A stretch of DNA of 64,000 bases from positions 124,001 through 188,000 of the forward strand of contig NZ_JARVSD010000001.1 in assembly GCF_030209445.1 (NCBI RefSeq), in the 5' to 3' direction. Positions 30,186 through 38,555 of this stretch are shown piece after piece (within the stretch, counting starts at the first letter, position 1; every line of letters begins with the position of its first letter). A program made the translations under genes and the position numbers. The notes beneath the pieces were generated by a model that ran no database searches, had not been told where the DNA came from, and worked only from the letters and a program-made list of their open reading frames with translations. The stretch is from Promicromonospora sp. MEB111. Lineage in GTDB: Bacteria; Actinomycetota; Actinomycetes; Actinomycetales; Cellulomonadaceae.

Positions 30186-32717
30186 ATGCTGAGCCACATC
30201 TCGGCCCTGACGGACGGCCTCATGTGGACCCGCACCGGGACCGTGTGGGCGGTCTGGCGCGTGTCTCCCGTTCCCTACGCGTTCCAGCCGGACGACAAGA
30301 AGCACGCCGCGCGGCGTCACCACACCGCGCTGTACCGCGCACTGCGCGGCGAGTCCCTGCATCTCGGCCTGACGGCGGCCACCGACCCGGCGTCGGTGGT
30401 GCTCTCGATGATCGAGGGCGTCGACCTGTCCGAGCGCGAGGCCTGGGCCGCCGAGTGCGAGGCCACCCTCGACTTCCTGGAGCAGATCCCGATCGGGCGG
30501 CGCGTCCACTGGATCGCCGCACCCCTGGCGAACCCGGGCGCCAAGGCGTTCATGGAGCCGCTGCAGGCGAGCTGGACCACGCTCCAGGACACGCTGATGA
30601 TGCCGCGGTCCGTGCCGGGCCGGCACGCGATCGGCGAGCGGGCCGCCCAGGCGGAGGCGCTGCGCAAGGAGATGCCCTCGGCGTTCGACCCCCAGCCGGC
30701 GTCGGTGGCGGAGATGGCCTGGATGTTCGGCCACGCGATGCAGCGCGGCCTCGGGCTGGACACGGCGGTCCCGGTCGACGGGTCGCTGGATGCCGAGATG
30801 CACCTGTCCGGTCCCTCGGTCCTGCCGTCCGCGCTCGTGGACCCGGCCGGGCAGACGGACTCGGAGAAGAAGCTGGGGCCGCTGCAGATCCTGAAGCGGC
30901 CGTACGTGAAGGTGCTCGACCCGACCAACCCCGAGCTCGCGTCGTACCAGACGACGCTCGTGGTCAGCGACACGCCGTCCGGCGGGATCGTGTACCCGGG
31001 GTGCGAGTGGATCGGGCGTGTCGACGAGTCGGGTGTGCCCTGCGACTGGGCCATCCGCATGACGGTGCGCTCGCGCGACGAGGTGACCAACCGCAACCGG
31101 CGCGCGGTGCGGACCCTCAACGACCAGTTCGACCAGCGCTCCGAGGAGGAGCGGGCCGGGTCGTCCCTGGACACGACGGCGCGCGCGCTCGGCGAGTACC
31201 AGGCGGTCATGGACGCGGACGAGCTCGAGGTCGAGGTCGACGCCACCACGATGTTCACGGTCTCGGGCCACACCCCGGAGCAGGCGCTCGACGACGCCCG
31301 CGACCTGACCAAGTACTTCGCCGCCATGCAGTTCTCGCTGCGTACGGACCCCACGATCCAGCCGACGCTCTTCGAGGCGACCCTGCCGGGCATGCCCACG
31401 CCGCGTGCCGTGCGGGAGTACTCGCAGATCACGACCGCACGGGCCTTCTCCGCCGCTGTGCCCTTCGCGACGACCGAGCTCGGCGACACCTCCGGCGCGC
31501 TGTTCGCCCTGGAGATCTCCAACGGAGCGGCCCGGCCCAACCCGGTGTTCGTGAACCTGGCCGGCGCCACCGACAAGCTCGACGTGGCGCTCGCGATGGG
31601 CTTCGTGGGCGAGCTGGGCTCGGGCAAGTCGGTGAGCATGAAGACCGTGGCCATGGACAACGTGGACATGGGCGCCACGCTCATGGCGGTGGACCACACG
31701 GAGATGGGCGAGTGGGGCATCGCCGTCTCGGAGATCCCCGGCTCGCAGGTCGTGGAGATCTCCGAGGACGCCACCGTGTCCATGGACCCGCTGCGGATCC
31801 TGCCGCCCGCGCAGGCACCGCGCGTCGCCCGCGCCTTCCTCACGGTGCTGCTGTCGGTGCAGACCAAGTCCGAGCAGAACGTGCTGCTGTCCAAGGTGCT
31901 GCAGACCGAGTACATGTGGCGGCACCAGATCACGTCGCTCGGCTCGCTCGCCCGGCACCTCGAGCAGGACTGCGAGTACCCGGGCGCCCGGATGCTGGCC
32001 GACGAGATGCGCATCTTCTCCGAGCTCGACTTCGGACGCGCCCTCTTCGACGACACGCTGCCGCCGCTCGACCTGGGCTCGCCCGCGATCGTGCTGCACA
32101 CGCACAAGATGCAGCTGCCCTCGCGCGCCGACATGGAGCACGGGCACCTGTTCGCCGAGCTCAAGGCGGAGAAGGTGTTCGGCCGCGCCACGTTCGCGCT
32201 CATCGCGGCCCTCGCCCGCTACCGCTGCTTCGCGGACCGCTCACGACTCGACATCTTCGCCGCCGACGAGGCGTCCAAGACCATGTCGTCGCCCGAGGCG
32301 GCCGAGGAGATCGGCACGTTCATCCGCGACGGTCGCAAGCACAAGGCGGCGCTGCTGCTCGGCAGCCACGACGCCGAGGAGGACTTCGGCAACGAGGTGG
32401 TACGCGGCCTGATCCCGTTCCGCGTGCTGCTGCGCCACCGCGACTCCAACCTCGCCCGCAGAGGCTTGCGCTGGCTGCACGGCCTGCCGACCGACGCCCC
32501 CGTGGACGAGGGCCTGGTCAAGCTGGTCACCGAGGGCACCGCCCCGGTGACGGACGCCGCCGTCGGCGTGGTCGAGGAGCGCCGCGGGGAGTGCCTCATC
32601 CGCGACTTCCAGGCCCGGTACGGCCGGGCGAAGGTCATGGCGCCGCTCGTGGAGAAGCGCGCCCAGACGGTCAAGACGACGCCGACCAGCTCGACCGGTG
32701 CGGTGATCGGGGCATGA
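30186..32717 (+). CDS. VirB4/TcpF-like T4SS ATPase
   Basis: 843 residues. The N-terminal half (about 1-430) is the VirB4-type non-catalytic domain; the C-terminal half is a P-loop ATPase with Walker A GELGSGKSVS (K481), a VEISEDATVSMDPLRI insertion and Walker B RLDIFAADEAS (D694, E695), followed by EEIGTFIRDGRKHKAALLLG. This arrangement is that of the VirB4/TraC/TcpF ATPases that energise type IV secretion channels. GAGAGGA 9-10 nt before ATG. All ATPase residues are intact. Next gene overlaps by ATGA. Confidence 0.92.
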   Translation: MLSHISALTDGLMWTRTGTVWAVWRVSPVPYAFQPDDKKHAARRHHTALYRALRGESLHLGLTAATDPASVVLSMIEGVDLSEREAWAAECEATLDFLEQIPIGRRVHWIAAPLANPGAKAFMEPLQASWTTLQDTLMMPRSVPGRHAIGERAAQAEALRKEMPSAFDPQPASVAEMAWMFGHAMQRGLGLDTAVPVDGSLDAEMHLSGPSVLPSALVDPAGQTDSEKKLGPLQILKRPYVKVLDPTNPELASYQTTLVVSDTPSGGIVYPGCEWIGRVDESGVPCDWAIRMTVRSRDEVTNRNRRAVRTLNDQFDQRSEEERAGSSLDTTARALGEYQAVMDADELEVEVDATTMFTVSGHTPEQALDDARDLTKYFAAMQFSLRTDPTIQPTLFEATLPGMPTPRAVREYSQITTARAFSAAVPFATTELGDTSGALFALEISNGAARPNPVFVNLAGATDKLDVALAMGFVGELGSGKSVSMKTVAMDNVDMGATLMAVDHTEMGEWGIAVSEIPGSQVVEISEDATVSMDPLRILPPAQAPRVARAFLTVLLSVQTKSEQNVLLSKVLQTEYMWRHQITSLGSLARHLEQDCEYPGARMLADEMRIFSELDFGRALFDDTLPPLDLGSPAIVLHTHKMQLPSRADMEHGHLFAELKAEKVFGRATFALIAALARYRCFADRSRLDIFAADEASKTMSSPEAAEEIGTFIRDGRKHKAALLLGSHDAEEDFGNEVVRGLIPFRVLLRHRDSNLARRGLRWLHGLPTDAPVDEGLVKLVTEGTAPVTDAAVGVVEERRGECLIRDFQARYGRAKVMAPLVEKRAQTVKTTPTSSTGAVIGA

Positions 32718-34711
32718 TCGGGCTGGCGCCCCTCCCGTTCGCCGACCCGCAGGGTGGGCTGAACCTGGAGGACACGCAGGGCGTGGCCGTCGACCGGTTC
32801 ATGCTCCAGTGGGACACGGGCTCGCCGTGGAACCCGCTGAACGTCGACTCCGAGATCTTCTCGACGCTCGCCGGCATGTTCTGGGTCTGGTACCGGGACA
32901 TGGTGGCGGTGCAGATCTGGGTGCTCGACTGGGTGCTCGGCATGGACTGGCTCGGCTACATCCTGGCGCCGCTGGCCGGGCTGAGCATCATCGTGCAGGG
33001 CATGGTCGCGCAGATCGGCCTGCTCAACCTGATGCTCATCATCCTGGCGTTCGTCGTGGGGTTCTGGCTGCTCAAGGGCCGGTACGCGGGCGGCTTCATG
33101 GAGCTGCTCATCGGCTGCGTCATCGCCGCCCTGGCCACCGGGTTCCTCGCCAACCCCATGGCGACCATCGGCGGTGAGCAGGGCATCATCATGCAGTCGC
33201 GGAACGCCGGCATGGACATCGCCACGGGCTTCGCCACCGAGGGGGCGTCGTTCGAGCGGGACTCCACGGTGATCCGGGACGGCCTCAAGGGCCAGCTCGT
33301 GGACACCCTGCTCCGCGCGCCGCACCAGATCATCAACTACGGCTCGGTCGTCGACGGCACGGGCTGCGAGGACACCTACACCGAGAACGTGGGCCGAGAG
33401 AACGCCGTCGACGAGATCGGCGGGTGCGACGCGGCCTACAAGGAGGCGGCCTCCACGGTCGACGCCGGCACGGTGGTCTCGACGCTCAGCCTGCTCACCA
33501 CCGGGTTCGTGTTCCTGCTGCTGTCCGTGGTGATCGTGGGCGGCACCATCTTCGCGGTGCTGCTGCTGGGCTGGTCGGCCATCAAGCTGCTCTGGCAGCT
33601 CCCGGTCGGCGTCATCTCCAGCGGCACACGGGCCCAGCTCTTCCGCACGTTCGCGAGCGTGGCCTTCGGCGCCGTCCTGGTCGCGATGGCCACGATGTTC
33701 CTCGTCGCCTGGATGAAGATGCTGCTCGGCTTCTACGACGCGACGAGCGGCCTGCCGTTCCTCGTGCGCCTGTACCTCTTCAACACCCTGGTCGTCGCGG
33801 GCGCCGTGTTCTACGTGCTCATGGGTGCGAGCGTGCGACAGGGCCTGCGGACGCTGGCCGACAAGCTCGCGGCCGCCGGCGTGCCCTCCCAGATCGGCGA
33901 GCCGGCCGCGATGCCGTGGGACGGCACCGCGAAGTGGCGCGACCGGTACAACAAGGCCAAGTCCTGGGCGGGCGTCGGGCTCGGCCCGGCCCCGGTGCAG
34001 CCGAACAGCAACGCGGTGGAGGTCGACGGCGACGACGCCCCGGCCGCGGGTCCGTCCGCCATGGACGGCACCCCCGGCGGCGGCACCGTCGGCGGTGCCG
34101 CGGCGGGGGCGGCCGCCGGAGCCGTCGCCGGGCGGGTGGCCGGAGACGACAACCGGACGGTCCCCATCCCCGTCGACGGCTCCGGCTACGACGGCGGACC
34201 GGACGGCGGGCCGGGCAACGGGAACGGCGGCGGCAACGCCTGGAGCACCGCCGCCCGGACCGCCCAGGACGGTTCGCCCGACGGCGGACGCGGGGCCGGC
34301 GACCAGGTGCCCGACGCGACGAACGTCGGCGAGAAGGCGGGGAACGAGCCGTCTCCCCACCTGCCGCCGACGGCCGGCGAACGGCTCAGCGACCGGCTGG
34401 GCAGCGCGGGCCGCGCGGGGACGTCGATCGCACTGCAGGCGGGCGCCATGGTCGCGAGCGGCGGCACGTCCGCCGCGGCGGCCGGGGCCTCCAAGGCGCT
34501 CACCGTGGTCCGCAAGGCCGGGCAGGCCAAGCAGGTGCTGGGCGCGGTGCGCGGCCTCGGCCGCCGGGGCGAGCGGTCGCAGAGCGCGGCGCGGCTCGCC
34601 CAGTCCCTCAACGCCGCACGCCAGGGTGGTGCGTCGCCGGGCGCCGGGCCGCAGCCCTCCGCGATCGTGCACAACCCGGGGCGGCGCCAGATGCGAGAGC
34701 TGGGCCGCTGA
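32714..34711 (+). CDS. VirB6/TrbL/TcpH-like polytopic T4SS protein
   Basis: 665 residues. A short extracellular-type start is followed by about seven to eight TM helices between residues 50 and 385 (e.g. GLLNLMLIILAFVVGFWLLK, VVSTLSLLTTGFVFLLLSVV, FASVAFGAVLVAMATMFLV), with a loop containing two cysteines (GTGCEDTYTEN, IGGCDAAYKE). The last 250 residues form a hydrophilic Gly/Pro/Asp-rich tail. VirB6/TrbL/TcpH proteins build the membrane pore of T4SS. Start ATG 32714 overlaps the VirB4 stop; stop overlaps the next ATG by one base. Confidence 0.85.
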   Translation: MIGLAPLPFADPQGGLNLEDTQGVAVDRFMLQWDTGSPWNPLNVDSEIFSTLAGMFWVWYRDMVAVQIWVLDWVLGMDWLGYILAPLAGLSIIVQGMVAQIGLLNLMLIILAFVVGFWLLKGRYAGGFMELLIGCVIAALATGFLANPMATIGGEQGIIMQSRNAGMDIATGFATEGASFERDSTVIRDGLKGQLVDTLLRAPHQIINYGSVVDGTGCEDTYTENVGRENAVDEIGGCDAAYKEAASTVDAGTVVSTLSLLTTGFVFLLLSVVIVGGTIFAVLLLGWSAIKLLWQLPVGVISSGTRAQLFRTFASVAFGAVLVAMATMFLVAWMKMLLGFYDATSGLPFLVRLYLFNTLVVAGAVFYVLMGASVRQGLRTLADKLAAAGVPSQIGEPAAMPWDGTAKWRDRYNKAKSWAGVGLGPAPVQPNSNAVEVDGDDAPAAGPSAMDGTPGGGTVGGAAAGAAAGAVAGRVAGDDNRTVPIPVDGSGYDGGPDGGPGNGNGGGNAWSTAARTAQDGSPDGGRGAGDQVPDATNVGEKAGNEPSPHLPPTAGERLSDRLGSAGRAGTSIALQAGAMVASGGTSAAAAGASKALTVVRKAGQAKQVLGAVRGLGRRGERSQSAARLAQSLNAARQGGASPGAGPQPSAIVHNPGRRQMRELGR

Positions 34712-35337
34712 TGAAGCGCACGGTGATCGTGGTGCTCACGGTGGTCGCCCTCGCGATCGGGACCTGGATCGGCTGGCCCCGCGAGGGCGGTCCCGCAGCC
34801 GACCCGACGGCGGAGGTGAACCCGGGCGCCGCCGCCCCCGGGAGCCAGGACGACTTCGACAACCCCGTGGGGACGTCCGACGACACCGACGACGCGGCCG
34901 CCACCGAGGCGGTCGACGGCGACCCGGCGGCCGGGGATCCCGCGGTCGAGGTGACGGCCGAGCCCGAGTTCGACGAGACCGCCCCCACCGAGCCCGTCGA
35001 GGCGACGTGGAACGACACCGTCCGGCAGGCCGCGCGGGACGCCGCCGCCGCGACCATCAGCGCGTTCGCCGCGACCGACCAGGCCGAGGACGCGTGGTGG
35101 GACGGCCTGAAGCCGCTCCTGACGCCGCAGGCGCAGCCCGTCTACCAGGACGTCGACCCGCGCCTCGTGCCGGTCGCCGACGTGACCGGTGACCCGGAGG
35201 TCACCGACGAGACGTCCACGCTGCTCGCGGAGGTCGCGGTACCGACCGACATCGGCCCGTACACGGTGCTCCTGACCCGGGCCGACGGCGGGGCGCCCTG
35301 GCTGGCCGAGCAGATCAGGCCGCCGGAGGGGTCGTGA
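34711..35337 (+). CDS. Single-TM extracellular protein of the T4SS-like operon
   Basis: 208 residues. An N-terminal TM/signal anchor (TVIVVLTVVALAIGTWIGWP) is followed by an acidic linker (about 28-95) and a small C-terminal domain (about 95-205): a helix VRQAARDAAAATISAFAATD, DAWWDGLKPLLTPQAQPVYQ, then beta strands STLLAEVAVPTDIGPYTVLL. Helix then strands, with W/D-x-L motif, is like the NTF2-type extracellular domains of VirB8/TcpC relatives. Start and stop both overlap neighbours (TGATG before, GTGA after), so it is a strict member of the operon. No better assignment. Confidence 0.72.
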   Translation: MKRTVIVVLTVVALAIGTWIGWPREGGPAADPTAEVNPGAAAPGSQDDFDNPVGTSDDTDDAAATEAVDGDPAAGDPAVEVTAEPEFDETAPTEPVEATWNDTVRQAARDAAAATISAFAATDQAEDAWWDGLKPLLTPQAQPVYQDVDPRLVPVADVTGDPEVTDETSTLLAEVAVPTDIGPYTVLLTRADGGAPWLAEQIRPPEGS

Positions 35338-36617
35338 GCGGGCGGGACACCGTCGGTCTCGCGACCCGGGTCGCGTCGCAGGCGGTCCGGTCCGCGAGGC
35401 CCGGCAACGGCAGGAAGAAGGACGACGGGACCCGGCGCGCGGTGCTCGTGCTGGCCGTCCTCGTCGCCGCCGTCCTGGCGGTGCCCGCGGCGGTGGTCGC
35501 GATGGTCGTGCTGGTGGGCGGCGCCGTGAGCGAGAACCAGTCGCAGAACGGCTGCAGCATGTCGGCGTCGGTGGTGCCCGCGGGCGGCCAGCTGCCGGCC
35601 GCCGGCGGCTTCACGGGTGAGCAGCTCCAGAACGCCGCGGTGATCCTCCAGGTGGGCCAGGAGCGCGGGGTCCCGGCCCGCGCGCAGGCCGTCGCGGTGA
35701 TGACGGCGCTCGGCGAGTCCGGCATGCGCAACCTGAACTACGGCGACGACCGCTTCGGCGTGCGCAACCCGGACGGCTCGCTGACCTCCTCGATCGGCAT
35801 GTTCCAGGAGCAGAAGTGGTACGGCACGGTCGAGGAGCGCCTCGACCCCGTGCAGTCGTCGGGCCGGTTCTACGACCGGCTGCTCGCCGTCACCGGCTGG
35901 GAGACCCTGGAGCCGACGATCGCCGCCCACAAGGCGCAGCGCAACGCCGACCCGTACCACTATCAGAAGTACTGGGACCAGGCGCTCCAGGTGATCCAGC
36001 TCGTCAGCGGCGCCGACCAGGCGGACCTCGACGCGCTGTCGCAGTCCATCCAGGGATCCGCGGCCGCCGCGCCCTGCATGTCCGGCTCCATCGGGCAGGC
36101 CGCCGTCAGCGCGGGCGGCTGGGCCAACCCGGCGGTCGGGTCCAAGGCGTCCGGGTTCGGGCCCCGCAACACCGGCATCGCCGGGGCGTCGACCTACCAC
36201 CTCGGGCAGGACATCGCGGCGTCCTGCGGCACCCAGGTGTACGCGGCCGCGGCCGGACGCGTGGTGATCTCGGGCGCGACCGGCTGGGGCACCGGCAACA
36301 CCATCCGCATCGAGCACGGCATGGGCCTCGACTCGACGTACGGGCACCTGCTCACCGGCACCAACCTGGTGCGCGTGGGCCAGACGGTGCAGGCGGGACA
36401 GCAGATCGCGTCCATGGGCGGCGACTCGCGCATCGACCCGGCGGGTGCCGGCACGTCGTCGGGCTGCCACCTGCACTACGAGGTGCGGATGAACGGCCAG
36501 GCCGTGGACCCGGAGCCGTTCATGGCGGGCCAGGGCGTGACCCTCGGCGTCGCGACGCCGGTCACCGAGCCGGTCTCCCCGGACGGTACGGACGGGACGG
36601 ACGCCTCGGCGAACTGA
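35334..36617 (+). CDS. Bifunctional peptidoglycan hydrolase: lysozyme-like plus M23 endopeptidase (VirB1/TcpG role)
   Basis: 427 residues. One N-terminal TM (VLVLAVLVAAVLAVPAAVVA). The middle domain (about 90-215) is lysozyme/transglycosylase-like: VAVMTALGESGMRNLNYGDD with candidate catalytic E128, then SSIGMFQEQKWYGTVEERLD. The C-terminal domain (about 260-400) is an M23 metallo-endopeptidase with the zinc ligands in place: H289 and D293 (HLGQD), H338 (TYGHL), H379/H381 (HLHYEV). Such two-domain enzymes open the wall for Gram-positive T4SS (TcpG, VirB1-like). GTG 35334 overlaps the stop of the upstream gene (GTGA). Last gene of the operon. Confidence 0.9.
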   Translation: MSGRDTVGLATRVASQAVRSARPGNGRKKDDGTRRAVLVLAVLVAAVLAVPAAVVAMVVLVGGAVSENQSQNGCSMSASVVPAGGQLPAAGGFTGEQLQNAAVILQVGQERGVPARAQAVAVMTALGESGMRNLNYGDDRFGVRNPDGSLTSSIGMFQEQKWYGTVEERLDPVQSSGRFYDRLLAVTGWETLEPTIAAHKAQRNADPYHYQKYWDQALQVIQLVSGADQADLDALSQSIQGSAAAAPCMSGSIGQAAVSAGGWANPAVGSKASGFGPRNTGIAGASTYHLGQDIAASCGTQVYAAAAGRVVISGATGWGTGNTIRIEHGMGLDSTYGHLLTGTNLVRVGQTVQAGQQIASMGGDSRIDPAGAGTSSGCHLHYEVRMNGQAVDPEPFMAGQGVTLGVATPVTEPVSPDGTDGTDASAN

Positions 36618-36768
36618 CCGATGATTTCTGCTGACCGCAGACGTCGACAAAAACAGGTCGCGATCGTCATCGGGAATACCGGACGATGATCCGGCGTCGT
36701 TAGACGTAGGTCGTGTGCAATGTCGCTCTCGATCTCGGCCCGCGTTCCGTACCGAGAGGGCATACCCC

Positions 36769-38292
36769 ATGACGACCGAAATCCTTGACACCACTGAGCC
36801 GCTGGACGACCGTCCAGCCACCCGACCGCCGTCGGCCAGCGTCGACGCGCCCGCGGAGGCGCGCTCCGACAAGCTCGCCCCCGGCCACTTCCGTGCCATC
36901 GCGCTGCTGATGGCGAGCGCCTTCACCGTGATCCTCAACGAGACCACCATGTCGGTGGCGCTGCCGCCGATCATGGACGAGCTGGGCGTGACCCCGACGG
37001 TCGGCCAGTGGCTCACCACGGCCTTCCTGCTGACGATGGCGGTCGTCATCCCGGCGACCGGGTTCCTCATCAACCGGCTCGGCACGCGCGGCGCCTACCT
37101 GCTGGCGATGTCCCTGTTCACCGTCGGCACCGCCCTGGCGATGATCGCCCCGGGGTTCGGGGTCCTGGTGACGGGCCGCGTGGTGCAGGCGACCGGCACG
37201 GCCATCATGATGCCGCTGCTCATGACGACGATCATGACCATCGTGCCGCCGCACATGCGCGGCCGGGTCATGGGCAACGTCGGTCTGGTCATCGCCGCGG
37301 CGCCGGCGCTCGGCCCCACGCTGTCCGGCGCGATCCTGGAGCCGCTCGGCTGGCGCGGCGTGTTCGGCGTGGTCCTGCCGATCTCGGTCCTGGCGCTGGT
37401 CGCCGGCCTGCTCTGGATCCGCGACGTCTCCGACAAGGAGCACCACACGCTCGACCCGCTGTCGCTCCTGCTCACGCTCGTCGCGTTCGGCGGCCTCGTG
37501 TGGGGCCTGTCCGGCCTGGGTGAGGGCGCGCACGCGGGCGGCACGCTGAACCCGTGGATCCCGCTGGGTACGGGCCTGGTGTTCCTCGGCCTGTTCGTGT
37601 GGCGGCAGATCGTGCGGCAGCGGACCGAGTCCGCGCTGCTGGACCTGCGCACGTTCCTCGAGCCCAACTTCCGGGTGGCGATCGGCATCATGGCGGTCGC
37701 GATGCTCGCGATGCTCGGCACCCTGATCGTCCTGCCGCTGGTGCTGCAGGAGGCGATGGGCCTGACCCCGCTCCAGTCCGGCCTGATCGTGCTCCCGGGC
37801 GCGCTCGCGATGGGCCTCCTGGGCCCGGTCGTCGGCCGGTGGTACGACCGGGTCGGACCGCGTCCGATCCTCGTGCCCGGCACGGTGCTCGTGACCCTCG
37901 GCATCGGCATGCTCGCGTTCCTGCACCCTGGCATCTCGCCGTTCTACGTGCTCGCCGCCCACATCCTGCTGAGCCTGGGCCTGGCCGCGGTGTTCACGCC
38001 GCTGTTCAGCGCGGCGCTCGGGGTGCTCAGGCCGCACCAGTACTCGCACGGCTCGGCCACGATCAACACGGTGCAGCAGGTCGCGGGTGCCGCGGGCATC
38101 GCGCTGTTCATCGCGATCATGACGCTCCGCTCGGACACGCTGACCGCGGCCGGCGAGTCCGCCGCCGACGCCCTGACGTCCGGTGCGAGCCTGGCCTTCG
38201 GGATCGGCGCCGGTGTGATGGCGCTGACCATCGTTCTGGCCGCGCTGATCAAGCGGCCCGAGACCGACGGCGAGTTCCACGGCGGGCACTGA
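36769..38292 (+). CDS. DHA2-family multidrug MFS transporter (EmrB/QacA type)
   Basis: 507 residues, about 14 TM segments. The motif NETTMSVALPPIMDELGVTP at the start of TM1, QWLTTAFLLTMAVVIPATG in TM2 and GRVVQATGTAIMMPLLMTTI in TM4, with GNVGLVIAAAPALGPTLSGA in TM5 (antiporter motif C), are characteristic of EmrB/QacA drug-proton antiporters. ATG 36769 has GAGAGGG 9 nt upstream; an in-frame ATG at 36715 would only add disordered residues. It is monocistronic, with a strong terminator 30 bp after the stop. It is unrelated in function to the T4SS-like operon upstream. Confidence 0.9.
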   Translation: MTTEILDTTEPLDDRPATRPPSASVDAPAEARSDKLAPGHFRAIALLMASAFTVILNETTMSVALPPIMDELGVTPTVGQWLTTAFLLTMAVVIPATGFLINRLGTRGAYLLAMSLFTVGTALAMIAPGFGVLVTGRVVQATGTAIMMPLLMTTIMTIVPPHMRGRVMGNVGLVIAAAPALGPTLSGAILEPLGWRGVFGVVLPISVLALVAGLLWIRDVSDKEHHTLDPLSLLLTLVAFGGLVWGLSGLGEGAHAGGTLNPWIPLGTGLVFLGLFVWRQIVRQRTESALLDLRTFLEPNFRVAIGIMAVAMLAMLGTLIVLPLVLQEAMGLTPLQSGLIVLPGALAMGLLGPVVGRWYDRVGPRPILVPGTVLVTLGIGMLAFLHPGISPFYVLAAHILLSLGLAAVFTPLFSAALGVLRPHQYSHGSATINTVQQVAGAAGIALFIAIMTLRSDTLTAAGESAADALTSGASLAFGIGAGVMALTIVLAALIKRPETDGEFHGGH

Positions 38293-38321
38293 CCTCCTGA
38301 GCGGCCGGTCGCCGCGGGCCT

Positions 38322-38359
38322 GACGAGGGCGGGAACCCCACCGGGTTCCCGCCCTCGTC
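38322..38359 (+). terminator. Hairpin after the DHA2 transporter gene
   Basis: GACGAGGGCGGGAACCC and its exact reverse complement flank the loop CACC, giving a 17-bp stem. No T-run. It lies 29 bp after the transporter stop. The following stretch to 38555 shows no gene. Confidence 0.8.
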
Positions 38360-38555
38360 GCGTGTGGCCGCCGGGGGCAGAGTGCACCCGATCAGCACCT
38401 GCTGGCCCTGCTGAACTTCGTTCACGCCTGACCCGACGTCTCCGGCTGTACCGGACTGTTCAGCACAGCCGTATTACCCGGTCCCCTGCCGGTCGAAGTT
38501 CATCTCTCCCGGCCACCCTCTGACTGGGTACACCTTCCGCCGGACCGGAACCCCG

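Noticed and set aside
29354-32713. Upstream part of the 1785-codon open frame that ends with the VirB6-like gene
   Set aside because: It is a GC-rich out-of-frame reading of the TcpE-like and VirB4 genes; Arg/Gly/Ala-rich with no domain. The real start is the ATG at 32714 overlapping the VirB4 stop.
27523-36617. Complete integrative conjugative element
   Set aside because: No integrase, excisionase, relaxase, coupling ATPase, att repeats or tRNA target were seen in the window; base composition is like the neighbours.
36660-36700. Weak inverted repeat after the T4SS-like operon as terminator
   Set aside because: Arms are short and imperfect; not listed as a feature.
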